NCBI GenBank assembly: GCA_034620365.1
Contig: JAQGEQ010000084.1
Coordinates: 1,674,001 to 1,738,000, forward strand
Direction of reading: 5' to 3'
Source: Pegea sp. RAD2-039
Taxonomy: Eukaryota > Chordata > Thaliacea > Salpida > Salpidae
DNA: 64,000 nt
The position numbers were made by a program, and so were the translations under genes. This document shows, piece after piece, positions 12,698 to 23,777 of the stretch; position 1 is the stretch's first letter, and each line of letters opens with the position of its first letter. The notes under the pieces are model-generated. The model had not been told where the DNA came from. It saw only the letters and a list, made by a program, of their open reading frames with translations, and made no database searches.

Positions 12698-15600
12698 TTA
12701 GTTAAATAAAGGTAGATTGTAGAAACTAAAACCTCGTTTTCCTTTGACAGCGTAGTAAACAGCAATCAGATGATAAACTGAAAAAGAAAATAGTTTAAAA
12801 TGAATACTATAAAGCAAAACAAGAATTAGAGAGAAATTCACAATAGACAAAACTTTAAAGTTTCTAAATAGTAACTACTTTATAAAAACGTGAGTTTATA
12901 TAACTTCAATATCACTACAAATTAGAAAAAAATGAAGGCAAGTCAGCCAGCAGGAAGTAGTTCTCTCATTGTGTATACAGTTTAAGTTTTACAGCTTGCT
13001 AATATGCAAGAAAAACTTGTAAAGTTGAATTTTTACGAGATATTTCAAGAAATAGAAACAGCTATCTAGAGAGATAGGCGAAGTTGTTTAGTTTTGATTC
13101 TGCTTTCTAGCAAAAGCTCTTTTGATGAAATGTCGTTCAGTGACCCGATATTACGCAGCTTAAAATATTATTTGGAGGAATTCCACACGAGTGAGCAAGC
13201 AGTGAATGATGAATCAGCATATCTACAGTATTTTTGTCAAACTGTTGAATTAGCTTTTTTGAAAGGATTAAAAACAAGTGAGTGATTGAGTTATAGAAGA
13301 GGTAGGATTAATCAAGAAAATTTCTAACAAATAATAAATGTTTTAATATTATGAATTAGATTCACGCAATAGAAAATACCAAAGAGAACAACAGCGCAGA
13401 AAGTTTTGGCAAATGACTATTAGATTAGACCATAAACGAAACCAGTTGTCACAAGTCGCACATCATGTTTCCATCAACAAAAGGTGAAAGTATTTTACTG
13501 TCACCAACAAACCCTTTGACTCGTATGACAGGTTGACCAGCGATGAAGGCAAATTCCGCTTTGCTATTCGCTACTGGTTGAAGCAGAAGAGTCTCTCTAA
13601 AGTGCTGAAGTTGTTGATGGACACTCCAAAAGAAGATTTACTCGAGTGGTACGAAAATGATGAGGAAGATGAGAGATCAAAAGAATTAAAATGGAAAGAG
13701 AAGTCAATCATAACAACAGAAGGACTAGTCGAACAATTACAGTAAATTGAGATTTCGGTGATCTTCCGTTGATTGATTATTATATCACAGATCTCTCTTC
13801 ATGATCTGTGACACATCTTTAAATTTTCAACTTGATCTTAACAACTCTTTCTTTCTTGATCAAAGCTGGGAATTACCCCAAACTAAAACTCATCTGGTTG
13901 TTCCTTGTGACGAATTGGGACTGCAAGTGATCTTTCAAGAAGGTGGACTGCCCGGTTTGTTCCAATCAAACTTCTGGTAACTTTTTTATAGGTTTCTGTG
14001 TGATCAGCAAAGTGAAAAATGATAGCACTCTCGACGAAGCAGTTCGAATCGGTGACGTGATATTGGAGGTAGATGACGTCCTCACCTTTCCTACATCATT
14101 TGGTGCTCGCAACAGCCCTGTGCGCGTGTGGCACAAACACAATCATAGTGAACCATGTACGGTTGTGACGTCATCAGCGCGAGGATTATGTGGAAATAAT
14201 GTGTTTGGGCCATTTCGGTCAGCGGTCAAAATGTACCAGAATACAATGAGTTTATTCCACGAAAGATGGGAGAGAGAATTAAATGAGAAACAAGAAGAGG
14301 AAAAGAAAAAGATGAAGAGCAAAGAGTCTTTGGATGAAGAGGATGTGATTATTTAAATATGTTGATGCTTAATAAACAGACAACTTTTTAACGATGTTTT
14401 GTATATGAGATGCTAAAGAGAAATTTGTCATTTTATTAAATCAATCAAAAAGAAAATAAAAAAAACAATAAAATTTGGATTAAAAATCTGAAATCAAATC
14501 GTACCTCCTGGTATAAAGCAGATAACACCGATGACAAAAAGCATAAAAATCCCGCCAACTGTTAGATAGATTAGAAGTTATTAGAAATTTCGACTTTTGT
14601 TGAATTTCAAAACAAACTTACGTTGAACATCAAGAGCTTCAAGTATTATTCCTACTATACAAAGACCTGAAAATAATTGGAAAAGTCGAGGTGATAGGTT
14701 TTGAAAAACATTTCTAGGTTCATAGAAAAGTACAAACAAAATAATTAAAAACAAGACAATTGTTAATTAATCTAAATTGAATTAACAAACAAACAAACAA
14801 ACAATAATAAGTATAACTAAATGTTAAAAAATTAAATTTTACTCACAAAGACCAATAAAAAAAAGCACAAACGAAGCCACAACAACTTTCCAGTGTTCTC
14901 GTACTTTCGGATGACGATACCAGCTATTGAAGGTGGTTTAAACATAAATAAAAGATTACAGAAGCCAATTTTAAGGTTAATATTGATAAAATACAAGCCA
15001 CATAAAACCAATCAAGCTAAAACTATCAAAAGTACATCTAGATTTTCTCATTAGGCACAAATGAAATCAACTTTATTGAATAACAAACCTTAATGTTGTT
15101 TGTGCACTAGATACTGTACTGCTGTTCAACGACCAAGTACTTCCATTTCCAGATACAAATCTTGAAAAAAAGAGTTTTCAAATGAGTAACAAAACTATAA
15201 AGTTATCTTATCTTTCATTTATAAATATAGATCAATAATTTTCCACAGAAGTAAAAAGGAAATTCAAACTCATCAAATATTTCCAGAAATTTTTTAACCT
15301 CGTTATTGAGAAAATAATTGTGGATATATCAGAAAAGAGAAAAAGTAAGTAAATAAGTTAAGCTGCTTAAGTTTAGAAGAATGATAAAAAATAAATAAAA
15401 TAAAAATTAAATTCAAACCATTCAGTTATTTTTAATTGTTATTAGTCTAAAAAGTAATTCGCAAAGTTAATAAATAAAGAAAAATAGTTTGTAGCTTCTA
15501 CATTTGAAATATTAACAGCTTCTTTAATTCTCATAAGGTTTTGAAAAATAAATAATAATACAAAGATGCAAACATTGCTGGAATATAAACTACTATTAGA

Positions 15601-16113
15601 ATAGGTTATGCTTATTCTCATGTATTCACTTACTTAATTATATTCCTCATTACACAAATAACTACAGATAGCAAAATACCTTAATTGGACATCTTGAATG
15701 GGTGTGGGCTCAACATCTGGGTTTTCAAATGAGTCATGACCTAAACTCTAAAAAAGTTACAATTTATAAAATATATAAACATTAATTATAATTTATGAAT
15801 AGGCCATATTAGATAAAGTTAATCTTAAAGTCAGATTTTAAAGTGTTTTGATTACTTATCTTTGACAACTATAGAGCTACCATAAGAAGCAAGTTTCGTA
15901 AACAATAACAGTTCTCATATCTCAAGTAAAAACAAAGACAGTTCACCTGATATTTCCTACCATCAGTTTTTGAAGAATCTCCAGTATGTTGGCTGGTTTG
16001 GGTTGCTATTGGAATGGTATCTATAATAAAGTTTATCATTTACAATTGATCATAAAAGTGATAGTGCTGATATCCATACCTGGCATTGGGGAGAATGTAT
16101 CACTTAGAGACAT
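12698..16113 (-). CDS. TMEM134: TMEM134 family two-span membrane protein, 8 exons
   Basis: Eight exons with consistent phase: 16113-16080, 16020-15947, 15747-15680, 15160-15089, 14923-14847, 14666-14622, 14558-14505, 12777-12698; 504 nt, 167 residues. The N-terminal half is polar (STWSLNSSTVSSAQTTLR), matching the conserved SxWSxxTxSS segment of TMEM134. Then come WYRHPKVREHWKVVVASFVL, a first membrane segment, ILEALDV, a second membrane segment ending in ICFIPGG, and the diagnostic tail VYHLIAVYYAVKGKRGFSFY. In vertebrates the protein is a small endomembrane protein of poorly known role. The last intron (14504-12778) is unusually long, 1,727 nt, and contains the whole RUN-domain gene on the other strand. 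No rival last exon was seen nearer. Confidence 0.92.
13130..14356 (+). CDS. RUN-domain protein with a C-terminal PDZ-like region, nested in a TMEM134 intron
   Basis: Five exons in phase: 13130-13277, 13360-13483, 13532-13741, 13791-13942, 13992-14356; 999 nt, 332 residues. Introns after the first are 48-49 nt. Residues about 5-200 look like a RUN domain (a helical module that binds small GTPases of the Rap/Rab type): YFCQTVELAFLKGLK, GKFRFAIRYWLKQKSLSKVL, LLEWYEND and a final LNFQLDLN...FLDQSWELP. Residues about 215-280 resemble a PDZ fold: ELGLQVIFQEGFCVISKVKN followed by AVRIGDVILEVDDV. The end is charged and probably coiled-coil (HERWERELNEKQEEEKKKMK). The start is the first ATG in the open frame; an earlier start cannot be excluded. 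I do not recognise a named orthologue. RUN is fairly secure, PDZ tentative. Confidence 0.75.
14371..14376 (+). terminator. Polyadenylation signal of the nested RUN gene
   Basis: AATAAA 14 nt after the TAA stop at 14354-14356. It lies inside the TMEM134 intron, so the nested transcript can end before reaching TMEM134 exon 7 (14505-14558). Confidence 0.5.
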
Positions 16114-16317
16114 TTTAGCTTTGCTTACAGAAAGACTAACCATCAAAATGTAATAATTAAAAGTTTTGATTTCATCTGAATAATTTTCAACTGTATTATA
16201 AGTAAATAATTATAATCCTAAAATAAGAACTTTGAATAACTGTATAAAATGTAAAACATAATTATCTGCCTAAATTGTACTTTTTGGAAGATAATATTTG
16301 AAACTGAAGCATAAATG

Positions 16318-16400
16318 TAGAAAGAGAATGTGTATTAGCGAGAGGTGCTCTTTTCAGGTACCCTCCTTCACATTTATTGAAATGAATAAATAAATAGATG
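16318..16400 (+). mobile_element. Isolated LINE/SINE 3' tail copy
   Basis: GAATGTGTATTAGCGAGAGG, then TGCTCTTTTCAGGTACCCTC, then CACATTTATTGAAATGAATA and AATAAATA. It matches the tail of the 37-38.5 kb copies with scattered substitutions. No head or coding region is attached. Confidence 0.75.
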
Positions 16401-18089
16401 AAGATTATTTTAAATGAGCCAATTACCAGCATTAACTTATCATTTATCAAATTGTATGATTTTTATTCCTTATAAAATTTATAGTTTGATAAAATAAGAG
16501 AAAAACATTTATATAAATAAAAGTTAAATTAAATAAACAAATACTATAAGTACTTTTGACACAAGAGATGAAAAAAGATATAATGTAAACACTAATATTA
16601 TTTAATATAAACATTAAGTTTAAAGATTAGTTTTCAGCAAAAAAATAAACTAAGAATTCAATGTATTACTGTTGCAGATTCTTTTTCTTCATTAACCTAT
16701 CTTAACCTGATGAATAAAAAGCCAAAGTTTGATAAAATGGTTTATTGTTTTAATAGTTTGATCTTATAATAACTAAAACAGCTTTCACTTATCTACTGTT
16801 TCAGTAAAATTTTAGCTTATAGTTGAGAATACGGAAATAACTAATGACAAATTATGACATAAAAGTTCTACAATACATCTCTTTAAAAAGTTTATAACTT
16901 AATCTTTCACATAAGCAAGACCCTATAAGCCATTCACAAACAATACAAAAAATCCTAAAAAAACAAATAAACTAAATTAAAAATAATTTTTTTTATGCTT
17001 TAATCATATTTTCTTTCAGGTTAGAGTTTAAACTAAAAAAATGTTGTAATATCATTTCATTCATTATTATTACTCATCAGTATTTTGATGAAATTAATCT
17101 ATCGAAGCATATTTCATATGATCATATGATTTAAAGGGCCAAATAATGTCAGATAAAAATTAATATACTTTTAAATTTCATAGAAAAAGATAAGTTTAAT
17201 AAATTAGTTTTTTTTTAAGTATTCTATAAATCTTGTTTTATTTTCATCACACTTCAAGATCTACAAACCTTAGAAAACTAAGATACAATAATAAGAAAAC
17301 TAAATATTTAAAAGGGGATATTATTCATCAACAACAACATTAATAAACAAAATTATAATAAAAGAATCAAACAAGAAATATAAAATACTTTTTAATGTTT
17401 TTTAAAAGCGTCCATAAATCAAACATAAATAAAGATAATAATAATTAGATACATAAATGAGGTATACATAAAATTTGATGTTTATTTCTTATAAGAAAAT
17501 ATTAGCTTAAAATATGAAACAAATTTACTATTTAATACAACTTAAAAATAAAATTTATTTTAAAATTAACTAATAGATAATCAAGTAAATTTCTAATTTG
17601 AAACAATTCCCTATGAAACCAGACTAAAAATAAGATATTGCCAATTGGGGTATATTTACATAATAATATCAAAAATACTGAGACAAAATGGCCATGTTGC
17701 TAATCTGCATTTATAAAAGTAATAAATAAAAAAATAGTATTTTACTATAAAACCAGCTTTAGTTTTATCGAAAAAAATTGTATAACTTTGAAATTTTATT
17801 ACTTTAATCGCTGGTCTTGAGATCGTTATTACCTCTTTGAGCTTAGGGTTTAGCGGTAGAAGTAATAAACTATTCATAAATTAGTCAAAAAACATATTGA
17901 TATCACAAGATATTGTACGGTTGATTATATACGCTTATGTATATATTAAGTAATCTAAAAGATTAATCTTTTTAATATATAATAAATTTTGATTTTGCTA
18001 GAATTAAGTATTGGTTTAAAATATATACTGGATTATTTATAAAGTCTTTTTAAAAATTGGAATCTGCATTGGGTTGTATTCTTTTCTAT

Positions 18090-18460
18090 TTTATTACAAT
18101 AAGCACTAAGAAGGTGTTTGAAAAGAGCACCTCTCGCTGACACAAATTCTCACAAATAGACATCGGTTATATCAGAATCTCTCGTGTTGTTCAAGCAGAA
18201 GTTCAACCGTTATAACATTGCCAACATTGTCATTTCTGATGATCGTTTGATGGTAGCTGGTTCCATCTACTGATTGTGCAGTATGAGAAAAAAGTCGCTC
18301 TGATTACTGTACCGGATGATATTAAGATGTAATGTGTGTCTTCTGAGTTGATATAACTTGAAGGAAGGGCTAATGGAGAAGAAACTATCAAATTGAAAGT
18401 CAACTTAATTATAGAAAATTTAAAAAATAAGAATTAAGTCGTATTTAATCCGTCATTTTA
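18090..18460 (-). mobile_element. LINE 3'-end copy with a short internal inversion
   Basis: The outer parts match the minus-strand LINE copy at 30.4-31.5 kb: the tail (18090-18160) and the segment from about 18240 to 18460 (TGTGCAGTATGAGAAAAAAG, TTAAGATGTAATGTGTGTCT). Between them, 18171-18239 (GTTGTTCAAGCAGAAGTTCA, ACATTGCCAACATTGTCATT) is in the opposite orientation, as in the plus-strand copy at 38320-38385. About 100 nt of the expected sequence next to it is missing. A truncated, rearranged insertion. Confidence 0.75.
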
Positions 18461-18559
18461 TCACAAACATAAGATTTTAAGGACTTATCACTAATTTTAG
18501 ACCGACTTTTTTCTTTTTATAATACTCATATCAAAATGCTGAACTTTTTGTTAGTGCTT

Positions 18560-18930
18560 CTCTAGTATTTGAAGAAATGCCTGTAATAGACCAAGTAAGA
18601 TGGCTTCCCAAAGCTGAGTCTACAAGTGTTGAATTTGGGGAATGATGCCTTTCCTTGTGAGACATCCCTACACCTACGTACTTCCTATTTCCTTAGGAAC
18701 TTAGCCACTTATAAGATGTTATACCTTTTTGCTTGTTAAAACCCCTAACCTTAAGTCCCTGTTTACTACTACTACTGTCAGGTCAATGACCGTCACTATC
18801 TTATATTCCTTCGTGAGAATATAGTTCTAGCTTCGACCGGCTAGAATACGAGGTTCTGTGGTAAGCTCCTACCCAAGCTTACTAAACTTATTACATATTC
18901 TTACCGCGGTACTCCTGACTAATTAAGCTA
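18560..18930. other. GC-richer unrecognised block
   Basis: Clearly richer in G and C than the flanks and without a long open frame on either strand. It contains short inverted motifs, for example CTAGC...GCTAG around 18830 and TTCCTTAGGAA near 18690. Lying next to a LINE tail, it is most likely debris of another mobile element, but no family motif was recognised. Confidence 0.3.
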
Positions 18931-19597
18931 AACAAATCAGTTAGTTTGTCATTATTGTTAATCAATAATTTGTAAAAACTTAAAGTTTTAAATTGAACTT
19001 TTCAGTTCGGTGTTATATTTAAACTTGTGACAAAAAGTGATTTTTAGTTTTTTTTATAAATAAATGAATAGATTGAAAAAATATAAAATTATAAATCCAG
19101 AAACTATCAAGCTTAATAAGCTTTAACTTTTATAAAGTTTGATTTAAGATAAGATCTATTTTATAAAACTGATTGCAACAAGGAACTTACAAGTGGCACA
19201 CAGATTAAAATTTATTCTTACAATCAGATATCAATTTAGTGCGAGTGATCAATAAGTACAATATAAGCTTGTGTGCTATGACATTGCTTCAAAAATGTTT
19301 GAAAGCGTGAAAAGTGCTGGATAGTTTTTTAATACAAGTTTTAGTATATATTTATTTTAACAAATTTGTATACCCGGAAAATCATTTAGTTTTCTACATA
19401 TCAACATTGCGATTTTTAAAACTAAAAAAACATCAAAAAAATTTGTTTAAACTAATAGCTAATGGAGCTCTGACAGTTGTAACAAAAAACATCTGATGAC
19501 CTTACATACAAGCAGATAACGTTGATCAATAAAAGCATTTTTTTCTTTTATATTATACCAGAAGACTTCCATCAAACTGAAAATAAAGATTTTGAGT

Positions 19598-22500
19598 TTA
19601 GTAATATATCAAAAGAAGTGATGCAATTGAAGCAAACTCACTGTGCACTTCAATTTGTTGAGGTCTGATATATTGTGCTTGTTGTTGCATTTTTCTCGAT
19701 TGTATTTTTGGAATCGCCAACTCTAGCTCATAAACAAATCTTTGAGTCTTCATCCGCTGAGCAGACCATTCAATCACGTGACTTATCTGAAGTAACAAAT
19801 AAGGTCTTAATGATTTATAAATAGTTTTGATTAAAAAAAAGAAAAAAATTTATTATCAAGCCAAACAGAAACTGGTCAGATATTTTTTTGAATATTTAGC
19901 TTAAAGATTTTGATTAATTCTATTTCGAACCTTCATAGCTCGTTGTATAAAGAAGCAAGTATCATTAGAAGATGCGGACTCTTTTATCATCTTTCTCATC
20001 CCTGGGCCAAGGATAAAAATCAACTTTGATTTTGTTTCCATCGATTTTTCAAAACTCTAAATATTATCAAATTTGTAAAATCAAGAATAGCTTTATCAAC
20101 AACTAATCAACTTTTTGAAGCTTAAAAATACTCCAATTATCTTCAATGAAGTCTGTAGAAATAAGAAGAAGGACCACTCTGTCGCATCCACTAATAATAG
20201 CTTCCAAGTCTTCAGTTGTATCTGTTTAGTTTTAACAAACTCAACACTTGTTAATTAGACTACGCAAAGTAGTGAAGACTCACTAAAGGATACTCTTCCA
20301 TCACGATTTTCATCGAAAGTTTCACATCCAAATCTTTTCAGATGACAATCGATGGATTGAACCGACTCTTTCACCATCTTCTGGGCATTCTCATTCATCT
20401 CACTCGAGTAACGATAGAAAAGAAATACTTTACACGAATCTACAAGACATTTCTCCATAGTAGAAATTGATTTGCTTAGATGTCATACCTATACTACTTC
20501 GTATGAAGCTTCTCTTGATACAGATCTTTATAAAGACTCGATAGTAAACTCCAAGAATGATGAGAAATATTACAAGTAAAAGAGCGCAAATACATGCAAT
20601 GAGACGATTTGTATATTGCTGCTTTGGTTGCAATGAAGCTTGCTTCAAATGAATGCGACAATGATCTATATGTCCAGTTACCCGAAATATCTGAACTTCA
20701 TAGAAGCCAAGATCGCTCTTCTTTATCTTTCTGTAAGATGTAAATTGCATCAAAGTATTTCTAAATTGATCTTCTTACTGACTTCTGTAAACTCACTTGA
20801 AAAACAGTACCGGATGGAGAAAAATCTTATCAGGCTCTCGCGATGATGCTTCCGGAGGGACTGTGAAACACTTACCTTGTGTTGTAGATCTGTGAGCAAT
20901 CAACTTTTTGAGTATTAAGTCAATGTAAAACTAATCAAGTTACGTTTCATGGTTAGTGATTAGTGAACACGTGATATCATCTTCAGCTTCTGAGACTCCT
21001 CTTGAACCAACAGCTGTGTTTTCACAAAGAGTGTCTGAAGCTGTTACGTTGCTAGTCTTCTACAAACTCAAGTTTAGTGGTCAGAAGTTGAAAGGTTTAA
21101 CTTACATCATTAGCTTTGTACCAAACTGAGGAAGTCGTGAAAATATCTGTATTTCCTATACCTAGCTGAGTAGTAAGTGTCAGATTAAAGCTGCTTCCCA
21201 CAATCGCCTCTTTAACTCTATCGTGGCAGTGAATGGTTGGCTTGACATATTCATCCCTATCTGATATAAAATGTTATTTATTATTACATAACTTTCAAGT
21301 TTCAAGAACTTACGCTTAACACATAGATTGTAGTGAGAAAAAAACTTTGTGATGTTCTGGAAAGTTGCTGCACACGTATAAACACCCGGATGGTCAAAGG
21401 TCATACTCATCACTGCATACTTGTCGAAACAAAAAGAGATTCTTATGAGTCTAAAAGTTTTCAGGACCAAACTCACTTGATTCTTTTTTCCATTTTTTAT
21501 TGGCTCACAGTTCTTCATCCAATTAAACCTCATTAGAGAAGATGCCGAGTAATTACTTTCCTCTACTGACTTATACTCAATGTCACTGCCTAAGTCTAAA
21601 AAATATTTTGAAATCTGATAACTTTGGTAAAAACTTTAATTACTTAAAGTAAATATTTAGAAACTTTTAATTTTTAAAACCAGTAATATGGTGAACACAT
21701 TTTTTATATGTTAGAATAGCAGAATTGGTGTGAATAAGTTAATGCAAAATTGTATTCCAATATTTTTATTTAGTACCTCCAAAATAATTGATTAAATGCC
21801 TAAAACTTGCAAAATAACGCTACTGATTAACAAAACCACTAATCATTAGAAATAACATAAAACATTTAAAATTATGTTCAGATACTGAAAACATATTTTT
21901 AAACATTTTTTTATTCAAAGTAAAGTTTCTTAAAATTAGACTTATCTCAACAAATAACTTATAAATTGTAAAAAATTGAAATAAATGGATTTTAAAGTTT
22001 AATTTGTAAACTGATTGAATCAATTAATTTTCTCTAGAGCAAATTATTTTGTTTCTTGTTCAACTTTGAAGGAATTATATTAACAACACAGTCTAAACTA
22101 TTAATTGTTTTAATCATGTTAATATATCTTTCTATAATTAAGATTTTTGTAGTGACTCCTTTCAGTAAGAACTCATGTGGGAAAATATTCAAGTCAGATT
22201 CAGATGTAGGAAAGCTACAAAAAGTGCTAGCATCTTAATTTCCTTGAATATAGAGCTCCAACTTTCAGAATAAAATATTAGATGTTCATTAAAACTATAT
22301 TTCACTAAAGAAAGCAAAATTAAGCAAAACTTGACGATATTTACCTCGGTCGCAGTAAAAATTTGTTTGTTGGCGGAGAACATGCTCGCTTAACCCTGGA
22401 TTTATGCGATTGATTGATTGCTGACAAGTTTCTTCTCTAAACATGACTATTTTGACGTTTAATCTGATTGCTGAACAACTACTTGACATGTTTGAGTATG

Positions 22501-23777
22501 TTTGCTACAATAAATTTAGTTTAGAAAATATTTAGTGAAATATTCATCAAGCTTTTTTAGTTACATATTTTCTTCATTATTTACAGTTTGCTTAAGAAAG
22601 AGCAGAACATTTTTAAGTTTTCTCAAACTGAACATAACATTTTTGAATTTAAGACAAAGATTTAATATAAAACATATTAATGATTTTAGTAAAGCAAAAT
22701 CATTTAGATAAAAAATTAATATTTTTCTACAAACTCTTATTCAAACTTTTCAGCTGATACTCAGTTTCAATGACAATATCTTAATGTATATAAAACTGTT
22801 GCTATTTGATCAAGCATCAATGCATAAGTTAAACCTTCAACATTATTCTAAAGTTGACAGAAGTGTTGATAGGCTTCTCAAGGATTTTGTATTTGAATTG
22901 ACTTTTTAAGCTTCTTGTTATATTGATCGTTTTATTAAAGACAACTTCCCCATCATCTTCATTATAGATGCAACACTGTATTAAATTACAAAAAATAACT
23001 ATTTTCAAAGTCACCCTTGAATATTTTAAGCTGAAAACTTATTCCTAGCAAATATCAATTAAATAAAGTTTTATTAAAAGTTAATAAAAGTTCCAAAAAT
23101 TTATATTTGTTATGTTCAAAAATCTTTAAGAAATATGTCATCTACTTCACCTGTGCAGAAGTTAAATTCCTTTCATTAAACATAACATCTTTACATGATA
23201 GTTTAAAAGGCCAACCATTTTCAACAGTAGTTGTCTTGTTTGAGTTAAATGTACAGTTCCAACTTTGCCCTATTAAGCAAAAAATTAACAAAAAATTATT
23301 AATTATTTGTGAGACAATTTTTGAGTAAAACGTTTGTATAGCAAAAACTGAATATATTAGATTAACAGATTATTTTTTAATTTACTTTAGTTGATTTAAA
23401 AACAGCTAAGTTCTGTGTTGATAAAATACAAGTTCATTTAAATTTAAACCATGCATTCAAACACACATAAACGTACAATTTAAGATTAAGTTATTATATT
23501 TTTTTATAATAATTTGTTTTTGTTTTTTATGTTGGAACAATTTTATAACTGATTTGACAAATTAGAGATGGCTAAAAAACTCCCAAAAATCGAATAATGC
23601 TAAAATATTTATGAGCTTTGACATTTATTAAAAAACAGATATTCAATATCATGTATTTCGAAAATATTGAAGATTAAATTAGTGAATAGAAAGTAAAAGT
23701 CACTCACCGTTAGTTATAGTTACAATCCATGGAATGGCTAATAAATAACTAACAATTTGTAACTTTATAAAAAACAT
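19598..23777 (-). CDS. Interleukin-1-receptor-like protein: signal peptide, Ig domains, one membrane span, cytoplasmic TIR
   Basis: Fourteen exons in phase: 23777-23708, 23269-23151, 22975-22835, 22504-22345, 21595-21477, 21419-21314, 21260-21106, 21059-20944, 20889-20797, 20760-20489, 20439-20284, 20221-20112, 20056-19931, 19786-19598; 643 residues. Order: signal peptide (MFFIKLQIVSYLLAIPW); about three Ig-like domains with family spacing (WNCTFN...KLSC; FDHPGVYTCAATF; SSFNLTL...VWYKAND...SDLGFYEVQIF) and several N-glycosylation sites; membrane span RLIACICALLLVIFLIILGV (about residue 415); then TIR from about residue 450: CKVFLFYRYSSE, FDENRDGRVSF, GCDRVVLLLISTDFIEDNW, LIFILG, VIEWSAQRMKTQRFVYELEL, AIPK. 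The end of the TIR matches the IL-1R type (VIEW...RF...L..AMP). Box 3 has FV, not FW. The intron between exons 9 and 10 is only 36 nt. Likely an innate-immune or neural adhesion-type receptor; ligand unknown. Confidence 0.85.

Larger units (their letters stand above)
16114..19597. other. Spacer between TMEM134 and the Ig-TIR receptor gene
   Basis: About 3.5 kb, very AT-rich and without supportable exons. It contains two LINE/SINE-type tails (16318-16400 and 18090-18460) and one GC-richer unrecognised block (18560-18930). The TMEM134 promoter should lie just above 16113; no recognisable element was found. Confidence 0.6.

Noticed and set aside
20861..20875. GTAAGTGTTTCACAG, a perfect-looking 15-nt 'intron' in the Ig-TIR gene
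   Set aside because: Fifteen nt is too short to splice, its length is a multiple of three, and keeping it reads QGKCFTVPP in frame, supplying a cysteine that the third Ig domain needs. Treated as coding.
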